In this document: in pieces, positions 46,701-56,577 of the stretch
Numbering within the stretch: the stretch's first letter is position 1
Layout: the number at the start of each line of letters is the position of its first letter
Assembly (NCBI GenBank): GCA_021442155.1
Contig: JAKCPB010000027.1
Location: 62,001-126,000 of the forward strand
DNA length: 64,000 bases
Direction of reading: 5' to 3'
DNA from: Cymbidium sinense
Lineage: Eukaryota; Streptophyta; Magnoliopsida; Asparagales; Orchidaceae
The notes under the pieces: model-generated
Seen by the model: the letters and a program-made list of their open reading frames with translations, nothing else
The model's database searches: none
Told to the model about the DNA's origin: nothing
Made by a program: the position numbers and the translations under genes

Positions 46701-49700
46701 AGATTTGATCAGTGAATAGGAGGTTTAGGGAATAATTTTGGAGCATTTCCCAAGCTATTCCTTAAACCCCTTTTCTTTCCTTAATCCTCTTAATTAAGGG
46801 TTAATTCATTAATTACCCTCTTAATTAATTTCTAGAAATTCTAAAACTTTTCAGAACTTAATTAATCTACTTTGGATAGATGCTTAGGTGTTCAAGGCGT
46901 AAGTTCACTAAGAAAATCAAAACTCAACTCACATGTGTGAGGGGTGTTTTGAAATTACTAAGTTAAACCCCTTAGCTTAATTAACAATTAATCATGAGCC
47001 AAATTGCATTAGGCCCCTTTCTTCCTAGGTGCAATGCAAATTTAATTTTTTGTGAGATTTTATGTCATCTCATTGGCTCATAATTATTTGATTAACTATG
47101 TTAAGGTGGTGTAGGTGAGGGTTAATTAACATTCTTAATTCATACCTTAACCTAATCAAAATCTAAAATGAATCTAATCATCTAAAAATTAAACAAAATA
47201 TCAAAAATATGTGGAAATGGGTTAGGAACAGCAAACTCAATCCATATTTTCAAAATTAAATCAAATTAAAAATCAAACAAAAATCATACTAAACAAACTT
47301 TGATTTACTTTAAGCTTTCTTATCTCATAAGATTGTCTTTAGGATTTAATTAAAGTGAATGTTTTTTACATGCTTTCATTACTTTAGTTCTTTACCCAAC
47401 ATGTTAAATATGTATGTCATGTGATTTCATGCATCCATGCTTTTCAAAATTAAATTTAAAATGAAAATGTTTACTTTATGTCAAAGTGTGTTGGCTAAAG
47501 TAATAATATGAGTGGCTATTATCACTATTAAATTCAAATTATTTTCAAAATATATGAATCAATTATCAAAACTAAAAGTGTGTTACTTATATTTTAATTA
47601 TAAGTTTGTATGTGAATAAAATATAAGGATATGCTTAGTATAGGTTTTCCTTCTCTTCTCTTTTAGTATAGTTTTAATAGATTTGGCAAGGTGTGTGGTT
47701 CATTTGAAAAGAACCTAACACTTGCCTAATTCCATATTCTATTCATTCCTATACTATCACTTAAGAAGGATACCTATGCTTGCACACATAAATTGCATAA
47801 ACAAAATAAATCAACTAATACAAATTTTACATTCATTCTTTTAATTCATTTCTTTTGTACACATGTTTGTATTTAGGAAAAGTGATATATTAGTCTGGAA
47901 AATCCGAGATTGTGTTGTTTTAAGTAGCCCTAAGTAGGTCCTGTACCTTACACCTTTGGTTAATAATGACGTACTCACTTATGCATTTCTTACTTTCATG
48001 TATGCATGTGAAAATTGGAAGAGAAATCCCTTTTCTACTAAATGAAAATCATGCATCACAAACTTCCACAATTTCTTAAATGAATTTATTAGCATGCATC
48101 ATAAAGTGTGATTAAACATTCTCATTTGTTTGTATAGATATTCTTAGGACTCATTCATATGCATGTTATACATGTTGAGAAAGAAATGAAGTGAAGTATG
48201 TTTTGTAAATTTGGCTCATTTTATTTAATCTTAAAATACCTTTCTTTTGAATGGGTTTGTTTAGAGTTCATCTAAACTTAAGATTAATTAAAAGACTTAA
48301 TCAAAACATTCACTAAATAGAACTAAAATATGGATCCACTTTAAAATTACTTGGGTTAGGAAGGAAAGAGAAGTTCTCTTCTCTTTTTCTCCTTATAACT
48401 TAGTGATTAATTATAGGATTCATTTGAACCTAATCAAAATATGAAAAAAATCAATCCAAAATAATTAAATCACTTAAATGAAACCCTCCTCTAAGTTGAA
48501 CATGCTTCACACTTAGAAAATTTTAACTTAAAGTCATAGCTAAGCATACCACACAAACCTCCAAAGCACACACATTAGGCTAAGTCACCACTTCTAGCTT
48601 TAGGCTAGGTGCATGGTTTGATTCTTGCTTTTATTTTGTGATATATGTTTTATATTGGATGTTAGGATGTATGTGCATAGAATGAATGGTAGGGTGATCT
48701 TAGTCTAACCATTGCCTTCTAGGGGATTGTGCTCGTTGTAGTAAATAAAAATATAAATACTTTTACTATGCTGTGCTTATACCCCAAAGCATAATCCAAT
48801 AGTCTGGTGGACTTAGTCACCCATGTGTGGGGTGATAAGTCCAATATACATGCTTAGCATTTTTTTGTGGTTTGTTTGGCTAACCTTTGTTTTGGTGTTA
48901 GCTAGATTTATTTTTTCATGTAATCTTTGGAATTAGAATTTTGGAATGATTGTTATGGGGATTAGGATGAGCATTGGTCATAAGCTCTTATCTTATGCAC
49001 CATGTGAAGCCTTTGGAGCATCCATCTTCCAACCATCCAAAAGAAGGAACTAAAGAAAAATGAAGAAAAGAAGAAGAAAGAAGAAAAGAAGAATGAAGAA
49101 ATAAAGCCATAATAATGAATTCCTTGCTTAATTGTAATTTAATTCATTTCTAATTTAGGTTGTATAACGGTAAAGTTCAGCTATCCAATTTATTTTTGGG
49201 TTTGTTAGGTGATACTCGATCACAATTGCCTCTTATTCTTTTATGATTAGCTTTATAAATTGATTGTTGATTTGTTTAGCTTGTGCATTAAGTGGCATTT
49301 TTTTCCTAGTTTCTTCCTTGCTTTATGTATGGTTTGAATGTGGATTAGGTTCTTAGCAAAAAAATAAATATTTTACCAAACTTAACAATTCAAAATTAAA
49401 AATAAAGAACTCATAACCTCACCTAAAAGCTTAGGTTTAAAATCAAGATAAAAGAATTAGCAACCCTTTGGATGAGTACTTCTTTTATAACATCATGCAC
49501 AAATACATCTTATTTCACTCTTTATTAGAGGGCTTCCACCTTTTCAGAAATTTGGCTTGACCTTTGAGAGCCATGGTGGAAACACACCTCCTTCTCGCTG
49601 ATTTTGGCCAATAATTTTATTTCTCATGCATTAAGCATATGAATCCTATTAGCTGAGTCAAAATAATTGTTAAAAAAAATGAAATCTGAATTGTATTAGA

Positions 49701-50577
49701 TTTAGGTCATTTGAAGCATGTCCTTACATGATCTAGTCTCTTTAGGCAGTGAGTTTAAGGACTTAGCCTCTTTTAAATGAATAACAACCTAGCTATCTTG
49801 CATAAAGCATATGACTTGGCCACATGAATTTAAAATCAGGAGGAGTTGGTGGTCACCCCAGGTTGTAAGTCTTGTTGTTTGTCCTCTTGTGGAGGCAAAC
49901 CAAATATCCATTTTTCCTTAAATTTAGGTTGTGCTTTCGCCCTCGCCAAAGTCCCTAGATTTAAAGATTGCTTCTTCCCTTTGTGGGACATAAGCTTAAA
50001 TCCTCACTTCTTAAGCATTTCTATAATCTTGTGTTGTGGAATCATAAGCCCTAAATTTCTAATGAAAATACAACTCAAACAAATTAAATCAATTTCAAAA
50101 GGTAAAGCCCAACCATAGGATAGTTTGAGATGCTCAAGTTTCCTAGCATCGTGGGCATCTCCTACTTATCTTTCTTTTGGCTTTGATAATAACTCCCTCT
50201 CTTTGATCAATCTCATTTGATCTTCAAAATGAACTAATCGATTGATAGTCCTTTCCTATTAAAATCTTTGAAGACAACGGTCATTTACCTTAACCGAGTA
50301 CTCCTAAGGGATCTTGTCCCTTACGATGTAATTAACTATGGGGCTTGCCCTATAGGAAACTTAATGAACGATTTAAAATAAACTCTACTTCACTTTTCAT
50401 GTAAAGTAGGGGAAGAATCTCGTACATATGTAGGCCCATTGTCCTTAAGAGTCCTTATTGAGGTGATTAGGTCCATGAAAGGGTAGTGACTTATATCTCC
50501 CAAGATAGTACACTATTCTTTGATGATGTGATCACTGAATAAGCACATCTACAGATCTGGCATCCCAAAAAAATGAT
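43752..50577 (+). mobile_element. Near full-length long LTR (copy L4), apparently solo
   Basis: It starts TGTTGACTTCATTTTTAGAA and follows the family order: an 'aaatcaattcaaac' tract that includes three local ~180-bp repeats 'tcatttatattctcatttat...tataaatgaaatataaat' (about 44150-44570); a TTGACC-rich block (44580-45340); a GC-richer leader with a GAGGTATGG donor-like site (45936); one copy of the internal 'aagtaggtc' unit; and the right-end blocks ('taattaactatggggcttgcc', about 50327). The last bases are degenerate ('catcccaaaaaaatga' instead of ...aaataaacacca). No gag-pol lies on either immediate side in matching order, so a solo LTR is the simplest reading. No target duplication was recognised. 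Confidence 0.6.
44150..44570. repeat. Three local tandem units inside L4
   Basis: Units of about 180 bp start near 44150, 44330 and 44510. Each contains 'gggattttctcataa', 'tcatttatattctcatttat', a TATATA palindrome and 'aaatgaaatataaat'. They expand an element seen once or twice in L1 and L2 (about 2980-3040 and 11300-11360). Confidence 0.65.
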
Positions 50578-52640
50578 TTTTTATATTCTTTCTTTTCACC
50601 ACAAATGAAGGCAACCATATAGAAATTTTTCACCACAAACAGATAAGCTTTTTCTCTTGTTTGGGTAGGCTTTTAAGGTTTAGGATAAAGAATTTATTTC
50701 AAATTTATTTGAAGCTCAAAAACTTGTTTTTTTTTTGCCTTGTAAAGTGTTTATTTGGATAATATCCTTTTATATATTTAATTAGATAATCATTTTATAA
50801 AATATTTTTGAAGCAAAAAACTCTCAAGTGGTAGTGTCTTGTATTATAGATTGTTCATTATTACAAGTCCTTCAAATTATTTCACATAGGCATAATTGTG
50901 CTTATCATAAAAATAGGTGATCTATATATATAAAACTTCCCACTTTTCCTCCTAAAATCATAAATTTTCGTGAAAAGAGGATAGTTGTCTTGCAAAATAC
51001 ACAATTATGGGTGATGGTCAAAGTTTATAATCCATGCATTGAAACTCTTGTCCTCCTTTAAATATGAGATTGACCGTCCCCATTTTAATATATGAAATCT
51101 AGTAAGAAGTGTTAAGGTTTATGATTCTTCAAATAAGGTTCTAAACTTCACCTAAAAATATATTGATTGTATTTGTTTGAATTGATTAAATTTAGGAGAG
51201 TTATTTGAGGTTCACATTCTCTACACATCTCCAATCTTTCTTTTAAAATGAGATTAATTATACTTGCATAGATAAAATTTTGAGATTCATAAGCTTTATG
51301 ATAAGGCTATATTTGAGCGTTCTAATAATAGGGTTGATATTTTTATTAGGATGAATTTGATTCAAAACTTTATTTGAGAGTCATAATTTCTATATCTAGG
51401 TCACAACCAAAAGTTATTTGCTCTACTTTGGATTGAGTTGTCTGAGATTCTCAATCCATGGGATGAGGCTCCCCATTCTCTAAAAGGTCATTAGGTGAAT
51501 TGATTTGAGGAAAGAAGCTTATTGATAATAATCTTTATAATGATGCTTTGATTTGTATCTAAAATGAGGTTGATTTTCCTTATTTGAACTTATTTAATTG
51601 TTATTATGTGGAGCATGATTATATCTCTCATTCGGGATGTATTCTCTACCGATCTTACTTTAGTTAGTTGGTAGATGATTCTGCTATAGCAAAAATATCT
51701 CAATTTCGTGGGGAGAAGGCAACACCTCAGTTAGGAGGATAGAGCTAAAATTCATAGATTTATACTAGAAAGACAAAGAAGATAGTGCCTCGGCACTACA
51801 TTGAGTAGTGTCGTAATGTTAAGATCCAAACACTTATTTGATAAGATAGAGAGGTTAATGCCTTGAAGTTGTAGTAGCAACACACGATGTTGAACGATGA
51901 GAAGAACCGAAGACACCAATGCATACAGAGTGGATCCCGTGGTGGTAAAAGCGATGAGTCCATTTTAAAGCAATTTTTTTTAAGTATAGTTTTTGTAATT
52001 TTTCTCCATTCTCTTATGAGTGTAAGTGGAGAGTACATACCATAGAGTATGAGACATGTATATAGGCTTGTGTAAAGTGTAATTTGTACTATTCTCCTCA
52101 TTTTTTCATAGTGCATTTTTGGTATGGTGCAGCTCCATTATTTTTTTTTTCTGTTCTCAAGTTTTCCCACATTAAATTTGATGTTTTACGTGATCTTGTA
52201 TTTTGTTTGCCTCTATTCAAGTTTTGATTTGGATCTTTAGAATCTATTTTCGCAATTGAATCTCTCAACATTAATATGAGGAAATAAATTTTCAATTCAT
52301 GATTTCTATACAAAGCTGTAATCTTTCCTTGATTGTACTAGTTTGGATTGATTAGAATTGAATAAGTGTGGCATATGACCTCAATTTCATATTTTGATTT
52401 TCTTATGAAATGAAGTAAATCATTCATAAACTCAACATTTGATAAGAGAGTAATGAAGGTTAATGTGGTGATGATAATGTGGTTGTTTCAAAAGAGCGAG
52501 TGATTTGACAATAGTTTGATTTTTATGGATATCATCAATTTTAATGATATTTCTTTTATTGGTTTGTTTTGCTTTCAAAATTCTGACTGAATTTTTTCAT
52601 TATAAAATCTTCAATGTGTATGTCTCTACTGAATTAGAGC
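50578..52640. other. AT-rich spacer; no gene recognised
   Basis: This 2-kb stretch belongs to none of the repeat families in the window. Its longest open frame, 106 codons on the - strand (51796-52116), has irregular composition and no recognisable motif, and an overlapping neighbour lies in another frame. A small inverted repeat is present near 51787-51815 (gtgcctcggcac / cactacattgagtagtg) and a run of ten T at 52141-52150. It may be old, fully decayed repeat DNA or ordinary intergenic DNA. Confidence 0.5.

Positions 52641-52642
<2 letters not shown>

Positions 52643-52680
<38 letters not shown>
52643..52680 (+). repeat. (AT)n microsatellite followed by a GAGAGA run
   Basis: About 19 perfect AT units, followed directly by 'gagagagacagaagg'. 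This compound (AT)n(GA)n tract lies about 500 bp upstream of the TATA box of the small gene at 53265. Confidence 0.95.
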
Positions 52681-52688
<8 letters not shown>

Positions 52689-52844
52689 CAGAAGGTGAAA
52701 AAAAGTGATATATTAGAGAGATAATTTGATATGCTCAGGATTAGGATTATTATTCACATATTTTTTTTTCTCTGTATTCTTCTATGTTTCTTTACAAGCC
52801 CTATATATTCAGTCAAAATGCACATAATTATTTTTCCTCCTAAC

Positions 52845-52900
52845 AGTTGAAACACAAAGGTCGTGAGTTCAATTCATGGTCCTGAATAAAGTTGATACAC
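52845..52900 (+). other. Possible tRNA-derived SINE fragment (B-box-like)
   Basis: The run 'aaaggtcgtgagttcaattc' resembles the T-arm/B-box part of tRNA-derived plant SINEs. The nine bases GTTCAATTC at 52867-52875 fit the consensus GWTCRANNC. No convincing A-box or SINE tail was found, so this is weak and may be coincidence. Confidence 0.2.
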
Positions 52901-53179
52901 GCAAGAGAATAACCGTAGGTTCAGTTCCAACTATCCTAAATATCAAGAATGTCTTGAAAGATAGCTGCGAGCTTCACGTAGATTTGCTTCTAACATAAAG
53001 TAACAGCTTTCATCTCCTCTAACGCTTCTGTCCACCCTTTCACACCATCCCAAACCGAACTCCAGAACTTTGGCAGCCACCACACGATTTTCTAATTTCG
53101 TATGAGGTAACAGCCAACCACAGCTTTGAATTAACTTAGATTTTCCACACATAGCTTGTACTGATTCATCAACGTCGCC

Positions 53180-53186
53180 TATAAAA
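53180..53186 (+). promoter_or_regulatory. TATA box of the small secreted-peptide gene
   Basis: TATAAAA sits in a GC-richer context 85 bp upstream of the ATG at 53265. A plant transcription start would be expected about 25-35 bp downstream, near 53210-53220, leaving a ~50-bp leader ('gatcaagatcgaacaagcaa' region) of the CA-rich kind usual for plant genes. Confidence 0.5.
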
Positions 53187-53264
53187 CCCACTGAATTAAG
53201 TAACTGTGATCAATCACCAAGATCAAGATCGAACAAGCAAGCAAATTCACAGCCAAGAATAATA

Positions 53265-53509
53265 ATGGCCACAAGACCAGTGAAACTGAACCTTCTCATC
53301 GTCGTCCTCGTGGCATGGCCATCTTTCTGCGGCAAGGCAGCGCCATCGATTTCGCTACGAAGTCTCCAAAGATCAGTAATGTCGCACTGATCAGTGTTTC
53401 AGAGCCGCCACCGAACGGCGTTGCAATAATAGACTTATGCTGTATCCGGCGCAAGCCTTGTTGCCATCACCCTCCCGTGAGTCGCAAGCTGATCAGTAAG
53501 GTTTTATAA
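53265..53509 (+). pseudogene. Small secreted cysteine-containing peptide gene, probably frameshifted
   Basis: The product is not recognised. The ATG at 53265 (context aataATGGCC) opens a frame of 41 codons. Residues 1-26 form a clear signal peptide: a basic start (MATRPVKLN), a hydrophobic core (LLIVVLVAW) and a small-residue cleavage region (FCGKAA). This frame stops at 53388-53390. A second frame, open from before 53315 to 53509, overlaps it and ends with a Pro-rich stretch and two paired cysteines (DLCCIRRKPCCHHPP). The combination is typical of ~80-residue secreted peptide precursors, so one indel between about 53315 and 53390 probably separates signal and mature parts. It is flanked by a TATA box at 53180 and an AATAAA at 53713. 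GC content is above the surroundings. Alternatively the 41-codon peptide or the 64-codon frame is real on its own. Confidence 0.45.
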
Positions 53510-53712
53510 GAAGGCTTGACGAGGAGGCATGCATATGGGATCGATGATTTATCTTTTATATCATTATTGATTTTATATTAATGCTATTTATATATTATTT
53601 CAGTGTCAGTCGAGCTCAGTATTTATGAAATTAAACTATGTTAAGTGCTTCTTAATAAACTTGAAAATTCAGAATGGGACCGTATACTATTCTGAAATCA
53701 TAAATTCATATG

Positions 53713-53718
53713 AATAAA
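53713..53718 (+). terminator. Candidate polyadenylation signal of the small gene
   Basis: AATAAA lies 204 bp after the stop at 53509, a plausible 3' UTR length. AATAAA-like hexamers are frequent in AT-rich plant DNA, so the assignment is tentative. Confidence 0.3.
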
Positions 53719-53841
53719 AGGCTGCGTACTCGTATTGTATGATTTTACAAAATTTATTTAACTTGACAAATGCGTATTCTATTCGTTCCAAAACCTTCGT
53801 TTATTTGCAAGTAGATTACTTAATAAAAGCAAAGTTTATAG

Positions 53842-53849
53842 ATAGATAT
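53842..53849. repeat. Left target-site duplication (ATAGATAT)
   Basis: The eight bases ATAGATAT precede the element at 53851 and recur exactly at 54342-54349 after its right end. The pair supports transposition; an 8-bp duplication is the hAT-superfamily hallmark. Confidence 0.65.
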
Positions 53850-53850
53850 T

Positions 53851-54341
53851 AGAGCTGCAAATGAATGGAGTGTTCAACAAGCTAGCGACTCCGATTACAT
53901 GCTCGCTCATTTAACTAATCGAACGAGCAACACTTTTGTAAATACTCTATTACAAATAACAGGTTGAACAAGTTGTTGTTTGATTTATATTCATGAACGA
54001 TTCATTTAAAGCCACAATAAATGCTTAAGGAGTTCGATAACGGCTCAATTAAGCCGATTAAAGTTTGTTCATAAACAATTGTCATTTATATTTTCAACCC
54101 ACTGCCCGCAAAACAAGTTCGATTAAGGCTCATTTATTTCATTAAACGATTGCTTGTTAACTCCAATAAGTCAATCAACCGAGCTCATAAACAAGTTCAA
54201 GCCGAAAAGTAACAAGATTTTTTAAATGAGCTCGGGCTTGAACACTATCCTAAAGTTGAATCGAGCCGAGCGAGCTCAATAATGACAAACGAGCTTGAAC
54301 TCGAACAAGTCTCGCTCGGTTTGACTTCGTTTTGCAGCCCT
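53851..54341. mobile_element. 491-bp nonautonomous TIR element (hAT-like MITE)
   Basis: The left end AGAGCTGCAAATGAA and right end TTCGTTTTGCAGCCCT are inverted copies (AGRGCTGCAAA). The element is flanked by the exact 8-bp repeat ATAGATAT. The interior is rich in 'gagctcg', 'cgagc' and 'gttcgag' motifs ('gagccgagcgagctcaataa'), a composition seen in a dispersed repeat type recalled from many plants. No transposase frame is present. The superfamily call follows from the 8-bp duplication only. One extra T at 53850 leaves a 9-bp duplication with one mismatch possible. Confidence 0.65.
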
Positions 54342-54349
54342 ATAGATAT
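54342..54349. repeat. Right target-site duplication (ATAGATAT)
   Basis: An exact repeat of 53842-53849, directly after the right terminus of the TIR element. Confidence 0.65.
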
Positions 54350-54984
54350 ACTCTGTGACAATAAACAACTGCGTCGATCAACATATCTTTGGAATTCTTT
54401 GTGAGGCTCATGCTTATAGATTTATAGAATTTTGGAGCAATGCCATGAAAATAACTCAAATTATTCAAAAAAAAAAAAAACTATCTGCCGCTTGGCAATC
54501 CAGTGTATTGCACTTAATTGTGCTTTTTTATTTTAATTTGTTGATTATTTTTATTTCTAAAATTCATCGAAATTTGAATAAATAAATTTTTAGCCCTGTG
54601 AAATCCATAAATTAGCCAAAATGAATCAAGAAAATTTTATTTAAAAAAAATCACCATTTTCCTATACAAATCCTATAAAATCCCCTCACGATTTATGGGA
54701 GTCTAGGAGAAACTATTGGTTAATTGAAGAGATAAAAAATTACTACGTAAGAGGCATGATTATATGCACAATCGATGTTGTCTTTATAGTGAGGTTCTAA
54801 TTTTCTTTTGAAAAGGACTTAATTTGATCTCATTTAGATGATTTAGATCTAGGAGAGGTCCAAGAATTCTACTTATTTATTATACAGTCGTGGTGGTTTA
54901 ATAATAAGAGAATGAAGAGCATGTTAAAATATAATCATTATGACCATATTTTAGTATAAATAATTTTAGGAGAATTTACATACA
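54350..54984. other. AT-rich intergenic spacer; no gene recognised
   Basis: It includes a run of 14 A at 54467-54480. A 76-codon open frame across the A run has low-complexity composition and no motif. Nothing else was recognised. Confidence 0.5.
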
Positions 54985-55973
54985 TACCACTCAAAACTTC
55001 TTAAATAACATATCCAACACCTAAAACTTTTAATTTACTTCTATACCATTTAAAACGCTTTCAATACAATAGATCTATGCCCCATTTTCTTCTCCGTCAA
55101 ATCCCTAATTATACCGTGAAGGAAGCTTCTTCACCGACATCAAGATTGCAATGAAGCTTCTATTATTTTCGTCGTCCATGTCCACGCCGCCTCTCTCACC
55201 AACCATGTCACCGCTTTTTGACACTTTGTCGCCAAAGTCGGCAATGAAGCTTCTCTCACATGCATTGAATCGAAGCTCATAGACTATCACTTATCCGCCT
55301 AAGCTTCTAGAAGCTCATAGGATTTGTAATTTTTCCCCTAAGCTTCTCTCACTCCCGGATGCATGCATTGATTCCGACACCCACATAGTCCTCTCTAGTG
55401 GGAATGGAGGCTGAGAAGCAAAGGAGGGAGGAAGGGAAAAGCGGTGGAATAGAGGATTATATGATGGAGAAGTAAATCGAGTGAGACTTACATTCTTTTG
55501 CTTATAACAAGCATGGTATTATCCAAAACAATCTCCACGGAATAGGTCATAGGAAGGAAGAGTTGAATAAATTGTGGTTAAAACTTGGATGACTTGTGCT
55601 AATTGGAAGAGCTAAGTTGGAAGTTAGAAAAAAAGAAGAAAAATGTTTTGAAATAAGAAGAGATTTGGAAGCATGCATACTACACAAGATGGTGTGATGG
55701 GGATGAATTTAAAGTCTTTATGGTGATCCTCCCACGTCTTGTTTAGGAATATAGGATTATGAATGAGTGAAAGAAAATTTTAAAATATTGAAATTATAAG
55801 AGAAGCTTAGGTGTGCTTAGAGAAGTGGCTAAGCTTTCTTCATGCATAGTTAGGGATTTGATGGAGAAGAAAACGAGTGGTAGAACCGTTGTATTGAAAT
55901 GATTTTAGGTGGTATACAAGTAAATTGAAAGTTTTGGGTGTTGGATATGCTATTAAAGAAGTTTTGTGTGGTA
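54985..55973. mobile_element. 989-bp element with ~150-bp terminal inverted repeats
   Basis: The left end (54985-55135) and right end (about 55820-55973) are inverted copies. The left reads 'taccactcaaaacttcttaa', later 'catatccaacacctaaaact', 'caatttacttctataccatt'-like text, and 'ttttcttctccgtcaaatcc'; the right gives matching text on the complementary strand with roughly 80-85% identity by eye. The terminal repeats themselves contain short sub-repeats ('accactcaaaac', 'acacctaaaac', 'accatttaaaac'). The 700-bp interior has no transposase motif. Such long inverted repeats suggest a nonautonomous Mutator-like or foldback element. No target duplication could be confirmed. Confidence 0.65.
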
Positions 55974-56577
55974 ATATTATCACTATTTTTGTTAACTAGT
56001 TTTAGCACATGCTAATAAACATGTTGTATATACAACACTAATGAAAATATCATATCACATAATGATTGATGAGTCATGTCAAACAAGTCATGAGATATTA
56101 AGGAAGAAAATCATTGTTGGCATAATGTAGCTTATTTTACCTCAACAAGTAAGTCAAATACAATAATGATGGTTGAGAAGTAAGATTAAGCGATTGTATG
56201 TCATATAAGGATGGCAACTTAATTTAAACCATCTTCAAACTTTGATCAAACCTTTTTTTTTGTTGGCATTGTTTTGATGTTATTTGGAGGTAGGAACAAG
56301 ATTTGATAAATGTTCAAAGCTTATTTGAATATTTTGCAGCAAGTATTGTAATCTCTAATATTCTTATAGGATAGGGTTTAGAGTGTCGCCTATAGTCTCA
56401 AACCTAAATAATCAATATATAACTTTATGAATCTTGGACAACTTATTAGAGATGTAGATGTAATTTTTCCATGGAACTATCTTATACACCGATCATATGT
56501 GAATGATGATCATTGGGGAAAGAGAAGGTGTTGGGAAAAAATGTCTAACATCTTTTATTTGAAAGTTCATGTGCCTA
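55974..56577. other. Intergenic spacer; nothing recognised
   Basis: This 600-bp AT-rich stretch lies between the inverted-repeat element and LTR copy L5. It has no open frame of note, and no promoter or repeat structure was seen. Confidence 0.5.

Noticed and set aside
49846..50118. 90-codon frame near the right end of L4 (similar to 17632-17820 in L2)
   Set aside because: The two share sequence because both are LTR right ends; the reading frames differ by indels, so coding conservation is not supported.
51796..52313. Two overlapping antisense frames (106 and 71 codons), and a possible Copia-type LTR end 'ctctcaaca' near 52271
   Set aside because: No recognisable protein motif, and no matching second terminus or target duplication was found for an LTR.
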